From: JAFLUQ01 sp964551215
Lineage (GTDB): Bacteria > Bacillota > Clostridia > UMGS1883
NCBI GenBank assembly: GCA_964551215.1
Contig: CAZKBV010000027.1
Span: 1-22,720, forward strand
DNA: 22,720 nt
Direction: 5' to 3'
Position numbers and translations under genes: made by a program. Under the pieces are notes generated by a model, which was not told the DNA's origin, searched no databases, and saw only the letters and a list, made by a program, of their open reading frames with translations. Each line of letters opens with the position of its first letter. Within the stretch, counting starts at the first letter, position 1. This document shows positions 15,826 to 22,720 of this stretch, piece by piece.

Positions 15826-18800
15826 TAGCTTTTTTCTTTTAATTATGATAAAAAGTAAAATAAATATTACAGCCGCCCCTGCGGCGCATATCGCGGCGAT
15901 TATCCATTTACCGGCGGCGGGCTTTTCCAGTATAGCAAAATCCGCCGGAGCTTCCATCTCGCACACAAGATAGCTGCCGTCCCGCTTGGCTTTAATAACG
16001 GTTTTATCATTTATAAGAGCTATGGCGCTGCCGTTGCCATCCTTATCCAGCACCCGTAGAGTAAAGCCATCCTCGCCGTCCGCCTCGGGAGTTATCGAAA
16101 AGCTGTAGGCTTTGCCTGTATTATAGCCGTCAAAGGCTTCGCCGCAGCTTATCTCCTTGACGGTGACTCGTGTATTTTCGCTGAAAAGCCCCTGCAAAAG
16201 TATCAGCGGAGGATCTTCCTCGGAGGCAATGGTCGTTACGGCCTCGCCGTACACGGCCTCAAAAACCGTATGGCGGCGTATAGGCTCGGAAACATCCCTG
16301 TCCCAATAGGGGTATTTGCCATCTTTTTTGGGAATTTTGGGAATTTCGTCCGCGTTTAGCTCTTGGTCGTATTCCTTCACGAGATTTTCTACGGTTTCTC
16401 CGTCGATTACAAAGCTGACGTCAAAATGCGTTCGGGCAAACTTGGCGGATTTTGCCTTCAGCATCTCCGAATTGAAGCCCTGAGAGTTTACAAGGGCGGG
16501 TATCTGAGGAAAGTACAAATCCCCGCTTTCCACGTACCAGTCGTCGTTAAAGAACATATCCATTTCCTGCGGAAGCTTGTCGGAGGAAATCATTTTTTCA
16601 AACTTCAACGGCTGGGCGTTGCCCACGTAGCTTACTCCGCCTATGCCGCCTATTCCCTCGTCAATAAAGCAGTTGTTTTTCGCGCTTCCCTCTATGCTTC
16701 CGGCAATGGCTCCCGCACGGGTGAGGTCGTTGGCGTCCAGCACGGAAATGGAATAGCACTGGTGTATGTTGCCGCCCTTGCCCGCAATTCCGCCCGCGTA
16801 ATCCTTTGCGTCCACCCGGGCGGCGCCTATGGAATAAAGCACTGTGGCAAGGCAGTCGCCGCCCACCGCGCCGCAGCCGCTGTCCGCGCTCAGCTCTCCG
16901 GCCCCGAGGCAGTTCTTGATTATGCCCATGTTGGCCAAGCCGACTATTCCTCCGCAGGCGTCGTCCTTCGCGCTGACCTTGCCGTCGCTGACGCAGGAAT
17001 TGATTACCGCCTTCATGGTTATATCCGAAATGACGGGCTTGCCGCCGGGGAGGGTTATTGTTTCTCCGTCGGTATACAGCTTTTCTACCCCCATTGTACC
17101 CACAATGCCGCCGGAATTGCCGACGCCGTTTACAAGGCCGGTATTGCTGCTGTTCTGAATAATGGCGTTGTCGAAGTATTCTCCCGCCACATTTCTGTCC
17201 AAGGCAACGTCAACGCTGATAACCTTCTTCATTTCCTCTTTTATGGCGTCGGTATCGAATATTTCACTTAGTCCTTTAAGCTCCTCAGCCTGTACCTTCG
17301 GGAACAAAAAGGCGGTTATTTTTCCAAATAATGAAGCCGCATTTGGCTCATCCGCCTTTATCTCCTCCTCCTGAGCCGAGGAATCGTCGTTTTCGTTGGG
17401 GATTTCCACCGTCCCCTCATTATCGGAGGGGATTATTTCCCCATAGTCGTTGTCATTGGGAATTATCTCCCATCCGTCATTGTATCCGTTTATTAAATCC
17501 TCTATATCGCTTCCCAGCTCTTCAATTTTATCCTTTATTTTTTCAAGGCGTTCCTTCCTGTCCTCTATTTCGTTGTATACGCTTTTCAATGCCCTGTAGA
17601 GCAGGTTCAGCGGAGCCGTAATGCTGTCGGATATATTGTCGCTGTTATTATCCAGACTGCGCAAGGTTCTTTCCAGCACGTTAAGAGTGCTGTCTACACT
17701 GTCGGCCAAATCGTCAAGGGCATTGGAGTTTAAATCTATCCTGTCCAAGGCGGCGGAGAGAGAATCCTTCACCTTCGCGTTGTCCCCCGAGGAGGAGCTT
17801 ATGCTTTCGGAAATAGTGTCCATAAAGGATTCGATATGCCTTTTTGTTTCCTCCGAGCCGGAGGAAACGGCGTCGATGGAATCGGCGAGGGAGGTTAGGT
17901 TCTTGTCAAGACTGTCGGTTACGGTTTTAATATTGTCTTTAAGGCTTTTTGAGTCGTCCACAAAGCCGCTGATGGAATCAATCAGCTCCCGTCCGGCTTC
18001 GGATGTGGAGCCGGAATTTTCCGCGGCTTTGTCTATGTAGTCGGCGACGCTGTCCAGCACCTCCCGACTGCCTTGGGTAATGGAATCCGAATTGCTTCGG
18101 CCAATGGAGAAAATGTCAAGACTGTCCTTAATTTCATCCACGTCGTTCTTTATATCGTCGTTCAGCTTGTTGTATTCGTCCTCCAGCTCTTGCTTTTGCT
18201 TGTCGATTTCGTCGCGGACGCCGTCCATGTCCGCGTCGATATCCGTATAAGGGGAAAACAGTCCGGCAATGCCGCCGGTGTTTTTCTTTCCCTCCACCGT
18301 TCCTTGATTCTCGCAGCCCAAAATACAGCCGCTCTGCCTTCCGGCAATGCCGCCGGTGTTGACGGCGTAGCCGCTGCAGCCTACGCTTCCCGTATTGGCG
18401 CAGCCCTCCAAAACTCCGCTGCTGTCGCCGGCAATGCCGCCGGTGTTGACGGCGGAAGCGTCGGCGGCTTTGTTTATTTCGCCTTCATTAGCGCAGCTTC
18501 TGATAATGCCTTTGTTTTCTCCGGCGATGCCGCCGATGTTTTCTATGCCTGAAATTTCACCCTTGTTGGTGCAGCTTTCTATAATTCCCGTGTCGGAATT
18601 TTCCCCGGCGATGCCGCCGATGTTCTTTTTGCCCTCTACGGTTCCTTCAAAGGAGCAGCCGTACAGCCTTCCCTTGTTCACGCCCGCCACTCCTCCGGCG
18701 GGCTGAGTTTTTTCGGTGTATCTCACGCCGGAGGCGCCTATGTTGCGGCGGATATCGTCAATTATTTCTTCGGCGTCAACCGTTTTATCGTCGTCCGACA

Positions 18801-19179
18801 ACTCCTTGCAGCGTATTTCCCCTTCCAAAACCAAATCGGAAACCGCGCCGTCCTCCCCTATTTCCCCGAAGAAGCCCCCTTCGTTGGAGGAAACCTCTAT
18901 TGTGAAGTTATAAATACGGTGGCCGCCGCCCTGAAGCCGGCCGCAGAACACTGCCCCTTGGGTGATTTCCCGTCCCTTCATGTCGATATCGTTAAGAAGC
19001 ACAAAGCTTTTCCCTCGGGAATATTCGTCGCTTTGGCACCCCGACAGAAACTGCGTAAGCTGCTGAGCCGTGCCTATATCCCCGTCTTCGGCGGACGCGG
19101 GCAGCGGCGTCGACGAAAGAGTAACCGCCGCCGAAAGAGCCGCGCACACTATTTTTTTAAATATCTGCGTAATTTTCAT
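15814..19179 (-). CDS. Exported GLUG-repeat and coiled-coil protein with C-terminal membrane anchor
   Basis: I start it at 19179 (MKITQIFKK), which has GGAG before it, giving 1121 residues. A signal peptide ends near PASA (residues 1-28). Order: N-terminal beta region; five or more GLUG repeats (NIGGIAGEN, NTGGIAGDS, NTGGIAGRQ ...) at about 160-310; a calcium-loop-like DIDADMDGVRDEID at about 314; a long coiled coil of about 250 residues (317-567) rich in S, D, L and N; a polar linker with repeated IPNDND-type units; a second GLUG block (about 674-845); a beta domain; one membrane segment (WIIAAICAAGAAVIFILLFIII, about 1092-1113) and a short basic tail KRKKLFTK. So almost all of it lies outside the cell. 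It follows the MMPL exporter by 34 bp in the same operon. Function unknown; a partner or substrate-handling arm of the exporter is inference. Confidence 0.85.
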   Translation of the reverse strand: MKITQIFKKIVCAALSAAVTLSSTPLPASAEDGDIGTAQQLTQFLSGCQSDEYSRGKSFVLLNDIDMKGREITQGAVFCGRLQGGGHRIYNFTIEVSSNEGGFFGEIGEDGAVSDLVLEGEIRCKELSDDDKTVDAEEIIDDIRRNIGASGVRYTEKTQPAGGVAGVNKGRLYGCSFEGTVEGKKNIGGIAGENSDTGIIESCTNKGEISGIENIGGIAGENKGIIRSCANEGEINKAADASAVNTGGIAGDSSGVLEGCANTGSVGCSGYAVNTGGIAGRQSGCILGCENQGTVEGKKNTGGIAGLFSPYTDIDADMDGVRDEIDKQKQELEDEYNKLNDDIKNDVDEIKDSLDIFSIGRSNSDSITQGSREVLDSVADYIDKAAENSGSTSEAGRELIDSISGFVDDSKSLKDNIKTVTDSLDKNLTSLADSIDAVSSGSEETKRHIESFMDTISESISSSSGDNAKVKDSLSAALDRIDLNSNALDDLADSVDSTLNVLERTLRSLDNNSDNISDSITAPLNLLYRALKSVYNEIEDRKERLEKIKDKIEELGSDIEDLINGYNDGWEIIPNDNDYGEIIPSDNEGTVEIPNENDDSSAQEEEIKADEPNAASLFGKITAFLFPKVQAEELKGLSEIFDTDAIKEEMKKVISVDVALDRNVAGEYFDNAIIQNSSNTGLVNGVGNSGGIVGTMGVEKLYTDGETITLPGGKPVISDITMKAVINSCVSDGKVSAKDDACGGIVGLANMGIIKNCLGAGELSADSGCGAVGGDCLATVLYSIGAARVDAKDYAGGIAGKGGNIHQCYSISVLDANDLTRAGAIAGSIEGSAKNNCFIDEGIGGIGGVSYVGNAQPLKFEKMISSDKLPQEMDMFFNDDWYVESGDLYFPQIPALVNSQGFNSEMLKAKSAKFARTHFDVSFVIDGETVENLVKEYDQELNADEIPKIPKKDGKYPYWDRDVSEPIRRHTVFEAVYGEAVTTIASEEDPPLILLQGLFSENTRVTVKEISCGEAFDGYNTGKAYSFSITPEADGEDGFTLRVLDKDGNGSAIALINDKTVIKAKRDGSYLVCEMEAPADFAILEKPAAGKWIIAAICAAGAAVIFILLFIIIKRKKLFTK
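18263..18624 (-). repeat. In-frame DNA direct repeats within the GLUG block
   Basis: Five 20-bp copies, starting at 18263, 18341, 18428, 18521 and 18605. The first three are identical (CCGGCAATGCCGCCGGTGTT) and the last two are identical to each other and differ from the first three at two positions. Spacings are 78, 87, 93 and 84 bp, all multiples of 3. They encode the N-(I/T)-G-G-I-A-G core of the GLUG repeats. Confidence 0.85.
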
Positions 19180-19213
19180 AAAAATCTCCATCCCCTTAAA
19201 GCTTTAAAGACTC

Positions 19214-21676
19214 TTATTCCTCCGGCCGCGTATCTTCGTTTTCCGAAAAGGAGGACTGCTGCTCAATCATTTCGTCAAGGTCGGTTTTTGTATCTATTTT
19301 AGCGTTTACGTCTCCCCTAATGACTCCTTTAAACTCCCCGAAAACATATCCGCACACCCAGCCGTCTATTCTTCCGTCCACAACCATTGTGCCGCTGCTT
19401 TCGCGCCGGCGGGTCTTATCGGCGCGTTCACGGGCCTTGAAGGTGGTTTTCGCAATAAGCTTATCCAACAGTATAACAATGTCCGGCACTACGAGCATTA
19501 CCACTATTATGGAAATAAGCGTTCCCTGCCCCAGAGTTTTCCCAAGGGAAGATATCATTGTGTTTGTGGAAACAAAGTACATAAGATACCCTGTAATTGC
19601 CAGAATAGAACCGGAGGTGATTATGGTGGGAAAGGCCTGATCCAAAGCCGTTATCGCCGCGTCCTTGGCGGGCATTTCCTTTCTAAGGGAAAGGTATCTG
19701 TTGGCAAAAACTATGGCGTAGTCAATGGTTGCGCCCATTTGCACCGAGCTTACGACCAAATATCCCAAAAACATCAGCGGCACATTCGTCAGGTATGGTA
19801 TGGAAAAGTTTATCCACACACTGCCCTGTATTGACAGCGCGAGTATAAGGGGCAGGCATATTCCGTTGAAGGTCGCCACAAGAATCAAAAACAAGGCCAG
19901 AAACGTAAATATGGAAATTTTTTTGTTATCGGTGTTGAAGGTCTGTTTAAGGTCGTAGGCTCCGGTGGTACTGCCGGCAACAAGAACACTGTCGTAATAT
20001 TGCGCCCCCAGCTTTTCCGCGTCCGCCAGCAAAGCGTATGCCTCGTCGCTTTCAACCGGACAGGAATAGGTGAAAACAAGGCGGGAATAATTCTCGCCCT
20101 GAAGCTGCTTTTTAGCGTCCTCAAGAGTGTCGTAAACGTTGTCTATATCCGCTTTGTCCTCATCGCTGAGGGTGACTATTCCTTTGTCGATGCAGTCGTG
20201 AATAAAGGGGAACAGGTCTAAGAGACTTATTTTGTACTGCGAAACGTCCCCCACAAGGGCACCGTATTCCTCGTTCTTCGCGCCGTAGGCCTGATAAAGC
20301 AGTGTACAGAGGCTGTAATCCAAATCCAAAGTCTCCGCCAGCTCCCGAGGGGTTATTTTGCGGGTGAGAGTTACGCCCTCGATTTCCGTACCGGCAAGCC
20401 CTGTGGCGGAGGTTACATCGGCGTGTTTTCCAAGCTGCTTCAGGATTTTTTCCTCGCTGTTGTAATCCCCCTTGGGAACTATCACCGCCATCTGGTGGGA
20501 CTCCCCGAAGGTTTCCTCTATTTTGCCCTTCGCTATGGAGCTTTCCGTGGGGCGTGTTGTCTCGCGGGAGGAGGCGTCGAACTGATAGGGCGCCTTTTGG
20601 GACAGGAACGCGCCGGTTATCATCATCACAAGAAATACGAAGGGAACAATATAGCGTATCTTCACAACCATTCTGCACCAAATTTTTATGCTGGGAATGA
20701 AGCTCTTGTGGCGGGTTTTATCTATGATTTTTGAACAATCCAGCAAAAGCCCCGGCATCAGCAAAAACACCGTCAGCAGGCTGAATACGATTCCCTTGCA
20801 AAGCACCGAGCCCATGTCCGCGCCTATTTTAAGCTGCATAAGCATTAGAGCCGCCAGTCCGGCAACGGTCGTAAGGCTTGAGGAGGCTATTTCGGGGATT
20901 CCCTTGCCGAGAGCCAGCACTATGGCCTCCTTTGGGTCATGGTCGCGTTTTTCCTCCGTAAATCTGTTGGAAAGTATAATTGAATAGTCTAAGCCAAGCG
21001 CAAGCTGCAAAACCGCCGCTATGGATTTGGTGATGAAGGATATTTCCCCCATAAAATAGTTCGTTCCTAAGTTCAGTATTATGCTTATTCCCAAAACCGC
21101 CGCGTATATGGGCACCTCGGTAAAGCTTTCGGTGGTAAGTGTAAGAACTATAAACAGCACCACTATTGCCAGAAGCATTATTATGCTTACCTCCCGGTCA
21201 AGCATTTTGGAACTGTCGTCTATCGAATCGGAATAAAAATAACTGTCGTAATCCTTTAAAAGCTCCTTAAGGCCGTCCACGATTTCAAGCTGACGGTCAA
21301 GGTCGTCGGCCTCAGTGAGAGTTACCTCGAAAAGCGCCGAGGAATTTTTAAAATGATCCTCGTCGTCCTCAAAGGTAACCTCCTTTACGCCGTCGGCCTT
21401 TTCGATTACCTCCTTAAGCTCTTCCGCCCGCGCGGCGGTTATGTTGCTCACCATTATTTTTGTTGTGGCATATGTAACAAATTCCCTGTCCATTATATCC
21501 GTACTGAGCTTTGTCTGTGTCCCTTTGGGAAGATATGAAGTAAGGGAGTTGTTTACCTTGACAAGTCCGGATAAAAATACCGCCACGGCGGCAAGCACAG
21601 CGAATATTACATATATTACCTTTCTTTTGCTTACGACAAAATCCGAGATTTTATATAACGTGCTTTTTTCTTCCAT
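19214..21676 (-). CDS. RND/MMPL-family membrane transporter with glycine-rich repeat tail
   Basis: An 820-residue exporter of the RND superfamily, probably driven by proton flow, for lipids or hydrophobic compounds. I start at 21676 (MEEKSTLYK), after GGAGG. One membrane segment at about 19-39, an outside loop of about 120 residues, a five-segment bundle to about 312, then the same plan repeated. The proton-relay motifs are GLDYSIILSNRF (Asp230, Tyr231) and GATIDYAIVFANRY (Asp652, Tyr653). After the last segment (about 740) a cytosolic tail of about 80 residues begins basic, then runs GTMVVDGRIDGWVCGYVFGE and FKGVIRGDVNAKI, a G-x-V/I pattern like a beta-solenoid. Unlike many clostridial MMPL/YhgE loci, the coiled coil is on a separate protein, the downstream GLUG gene. 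Divergent from the TetR gene and probably repressed by it. Confidence 0.9.
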   Translation of the reverse strand: MEEKSTLYKISDFVVSKRKVIYVIFAVLAAVAVFLSGLVKVNNSLTSYLPKGTQTKLSTDIMDREFVTYATTKIMVSNITAARAEELKEVIEKADGVKEVTFEDDEDHFKNSSALFEVTLTEADDLDRQLEIVDGLKELLKDYDSYFYSDSIDDSSKMLDREVSIIMLLAIVVLFIVLTLTTESFTEVPIYAAVLGISIILNLGTNYFMGEISFITKSIAAVLQLALGLDYSIILSNRFTEEKRDHDPKEAIVLALGKGIPEIASSSLTTVAGLAALMLMQLKIGADMGSVLCKGIVFSLLTVFLLMPGLLLDCSKIIDKTRHKSFIPSIKIWCRMVVKIRYIVPFVFLVMMITGAFLSQKAPYQFDASSRETTRPTESSIAKGKIEETFGESHQMAVIVPKGDYNSEEKILKQLGKHADVTSATGLAGTEIEGVTLTRKITPRELAETLDLDYSLCTLLYQAYGAKNEEYGALVGDVSQYKISLLDLFPFIHDCIDKGIVTLSDEDKADIDNVYDTLEDAKKQLQGENYSRLVFTYSCPVESDEAYALLADAEKLGAQYYDSVLVAGSTTGAYDLKQTFNTDNKKISIFTFLALFLILVATFNGICLPLILALSIQGSVWINFSIPYLTNVPLMFLGYLVVSSVQMGATIDYAIVFANRYLSLRKEMPAKDAAITALDQAFPTIITSGSILAITGYLMYFVSTNTMISSLGKTLGQGTLISIIVVMLVVPDIVILLDKLIAKTTFKARERADKTRRRESSGTMVVDGRIDGWVCGYVFGEFKGVIRGDVNAKIDTKTDLDEMIEQQSSFSENEDTRPEE

Positions 21677-21700
21677 ATTTTCCTCCATAAGGCCTTCGAT

Positions 21701-21749
21701 GGGTATCCCCCAGCGCTCCCGTTTTTGTCGGAGCGTTGGCAGTTTACCC
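21701..21749 (-). promoter_or_regulatory. Structured mRNA leader of the MMPL operon
   Basis: In the minus-strand transcript GGGTA (21749-21745) can pair with TACCC (21705-21701), enclosing an internal loop (AACTG/GGGA) and a second 10-position stem (21739-21730 with 21719-21710, one A-C mismatch) with a 10-base loop. The fold ends 24 bases before the MMPL ATG. I do not recognise a known riboswitch class in it, and no T run follows. Confidence 0.5.
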
Positions 21750-21768
21750 CCACTAATTCACAAATATT

Positions 21769-21796
21769 ATTATACTCACGGCTTTAAAAAAATCAA
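21769..21796 (-). promoter_or_regulatory. MMPL-GLUG operon promoter
   Basis: On the minus strand, TTGATT (21796-21791), 16 bp, TATAAT (21774-21769). Start predicted near 21762, giving a leader of about 86 bases that contains the structure at 21701-21749. Confidence 0.65.
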
Positions 21797-21812
21797 TAGT
21801 TAAAATAAGATA

Positions 21813-21851
21813 TTTGTCTTTTAATAGACATATGTTCGTAATTTGTCTATT
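21813..21851. promoter_or_regulatory. Candidate TetR operator half-sites
   Basis: TGTCT-N6-AGACA (21815-21830), part of an imperfect palindrome around TTTGTC/GACATA, and a third direct half-site TTTGTCTATT (21842-21851). They lie between the two divergent promoters: the pair is 18 bp upstream of the MMPL -35 and the third half-site is 14 bp upstream of the tetR -35. The autoregulatory TetR is the natural binder, by inference. Confidence 0.5.
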
Positions 21852-21865
21852 GTTCAAAAAATCTG

Positions 21866-21894
21866 TTGACTTCACCGAAAAACTGTGATATCAT
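21866..21894 (+). promoter_or_regulatory. Promoter of the TetR-family gene
   Basis: TTGACT (21866-21871), 17 bp, TATCAT (21889-21894) with an extended -10 TGA. Predicted start near 21901, about 58 bases before the ATG. Confidence 0.7.
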
Positions 21895-21958
21895 AACATT
21901 ATATTATACTATATATTTAAAAAAATGATAAAAGCTCTGCCTTAAAGGAGTGTCTGCT

Positions 21959-22543
21959 ATGGCGACGAAATTAAAATCCGGCTCTACCGACAGAAGAAGC
22001 CGCAAAACCGAAGCGGCCATCGAAAACGCTTTTTTTGAGATAGCTTCAAAAAAGGACATAAACAAAATAACCGTCAAGGATATAACCGATATTGCGGATA
22101 TAAACCGGGGAACCTTCTATCTGCACTACATTGACATTCTCGATTTGCAGGACAGCATCGAAAATCGTATTATCGACCAGCTTTGCTCCCTTGCCGCCGA
22201 GGACGTAAGCGGCAGCGGCAAAGAGGCGCAGACAATGAAAATAACGCACATTCTTGAATTTATCCGCCAATACAAAACTATCTTCATGGCCTTTATTCAC
22301 TCCGGAAGGAGCGTTCAGTTTATAGATAAACTCACACTTGCTCTTGAAAGCCGCCTTCTGCCCGACCTTGCTTTCCGCATGAAGGACAGCTCTAACGAAT
22401 TTCGCCGCAGAATCGGCATATTTTGCACAAGCGGTTCGGTGGCTCTTATAAGAGATTGGCTCACAAGCGACAACGCCGCCTCCCCCTTTGATTTTGCCCG
22501 TACTTTGGAAAGAATCATCAATATGAGCATATCCTCCCTTTAG
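21959..22543 (+). CDS. TetR-family regulator, DhaS-like
   Basis: A 194-residue repressor-type protein. The N-terminal HTH is clear: ITVKDITDIADINRGTFYLHY with the usual G-T-F-Y-x-H-Y turn. The C-terminal ligand domain has the pattern of the Firmicute DhaS-like TetR group (FIRQYKTIFMAFI ... FRRRIGIFCTSGSVALIRDWL). AAAGGAG, with an 8-base gap, decides the ATG at 21959; a GTG 9 bases upstream would fall inside the ribosome site. It is divergent from the MMPL-GLUG operon, so it most likely represses both that operon and itself. The ligand is unknown. Confidence 0.92.
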   Translation: MATKLKSGSTDRRSRKTEAAIENAFFEIASKKDINKITVKDITDIADINRGTFYLHYIDILDLQDSIENRIIDQLCSLAAEDVSGSGKEAQTMKITHILEFIRQYKTIFMAFIHSGRSVQFIDKLTLALESRLLPDLAFRMKDSSNEFRRRIGIFCTSGSVALIRDWLTSDNAASPFDFARTLERIINMSISSL

Positions 22544-22561
22544 CCTTAGTCCGCCCGCATT

Positions 22562-22604
22562 AAAAGCCTCGCCGCTGTAACCTTAACAGCGGCGAGGCTT
22601 TTTT
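22562..22604 (+). terminator. Intrinsic terminator of the TetR gene
   Basis: A perfect stem of 15-17 bp (AAGCCTCGCCGCTGT / ACAGCGGCGAGGCTT) with a 7-base loop and a run of six T, 18 bp after the TetR stop. Confidence 0.95.
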
Positions 22605-22607
22605 GTC

Positions 22608-22636
22608 TTGACTTTTATTCTCATGCACTTTATAAT
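22608..22636 (+). promoter_or_regulatory. Promoter of the last, partial gene
   Basis: TTGACT (22608-22613), 17 bp, TATAAT (22631-22636). It begins directly after the TetR terminator; transcription should start near 22643. Confidence 0.85.
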
Positions 22637-22671
22637 AATATAAGAGATTGTAAAAGAAGGGGGACTGTACT

Positions 22672-22720
22672 ATGATTAAAAAAATAATTGCGGCAGTCAC
22701 CGGCGCGCTTATGCTCGTGG
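22672..22720 (+). CDS. Start of an exported protein (partial)
   Basis: Sixteen codons before the window ends: MIKKIIAAVTGALMLV, a typical signal peptide start with a lysine pair and a hydrophobic core. GAAGGGGG lies 8 bases before the ATG. The family cannot be told; a lipoprotein is possible. Confidence 0.7.
   Translation, partial: MIKKIIAAVTGALMLV

Noticed and set aside
16363..17271. Open frame of 302 codons opposite the GLUG gene
   Set aside because: It is the mirror of the GLUG repeats, with no ribosome site or family features.
18263..18624. Regularly spaced repeats resembling a CRISPR array
   Set aside because: The repeats are in frame with the GLUG protein, spacers are also coding repeats, and no cas gene is near.

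Overview
The window looks like chromosomal DNA of an anaerobic clostridial bacterium (Bacillota, class Clostridia, perhaps a gut member of the Oscillospirales or a relative; genus not determinable here). The reasons are strong Shine-Dalgarno sites before nearly every gene, TTGACA/TATAAT-type promoters, a maf-mreC-mreD-mrdA-minD-mgsA block like that of clostridia, a DhaS-like TetR regulator, and large secreted proteins with GLUG, discoidin-like and SLH-like domains. I saw no tRNA, rRNA, CRISPR array, phage gene or transposase.

Layout. 1-952 (minus): a lipoprotein cut by the window edge and a coupled 44-residue membrane peptide. 1057-6380 (minus): one cell-shape and division operon in transcription order maf, mreC, mreD, mrdA, minD, mgsA, from a good promoter at 6352-6380. 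It lacks the mreB, minC, minE and rodA genes that usually lie in this block. 6424-11487: an AraC-type regulator (minus) divergent from a large secreted alpha-L-rhamnosidase (plus), with overlapping promoters between them. 11500-13687: a secreted YcdB/YcdC-like protein with SLH-like repeats, enclosed by two 58-bp inverted repeats that match at 55 positions. 13791-15825 (minus): a hydrolase, truA and a TerB-like protein, from a promoter placed in the last codons of the upstream gene and ended by a clear terminator.

15814-22543 holds the most unusual locus: a TetR regulator (plus) divergent from an operon (minus) of an RND/MMPL exporter and a 1121-residue exported protein. That protein has two GLUG-repeat blocks around a long coiled coil and one C-terminal membrane anchor. 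The exporter has an odd glycine-rich repeat tail, and its mRNA leader can fold into a two-part hairpin. I infer a TetR-controlled envelope module in which the GLUG/coiled-coil protein is the outside partner of the exporter. The window ends with a terminator, a strong promoter and the first 16 codons of another exported protein.

The shape operon serves wall growth (MreC, MreD, PBP2). The rhamnosidase and its regulator would serve use of rhamnose-containing glycans. The SLH-like and GLUG proteins point to an elaborate cell surface.
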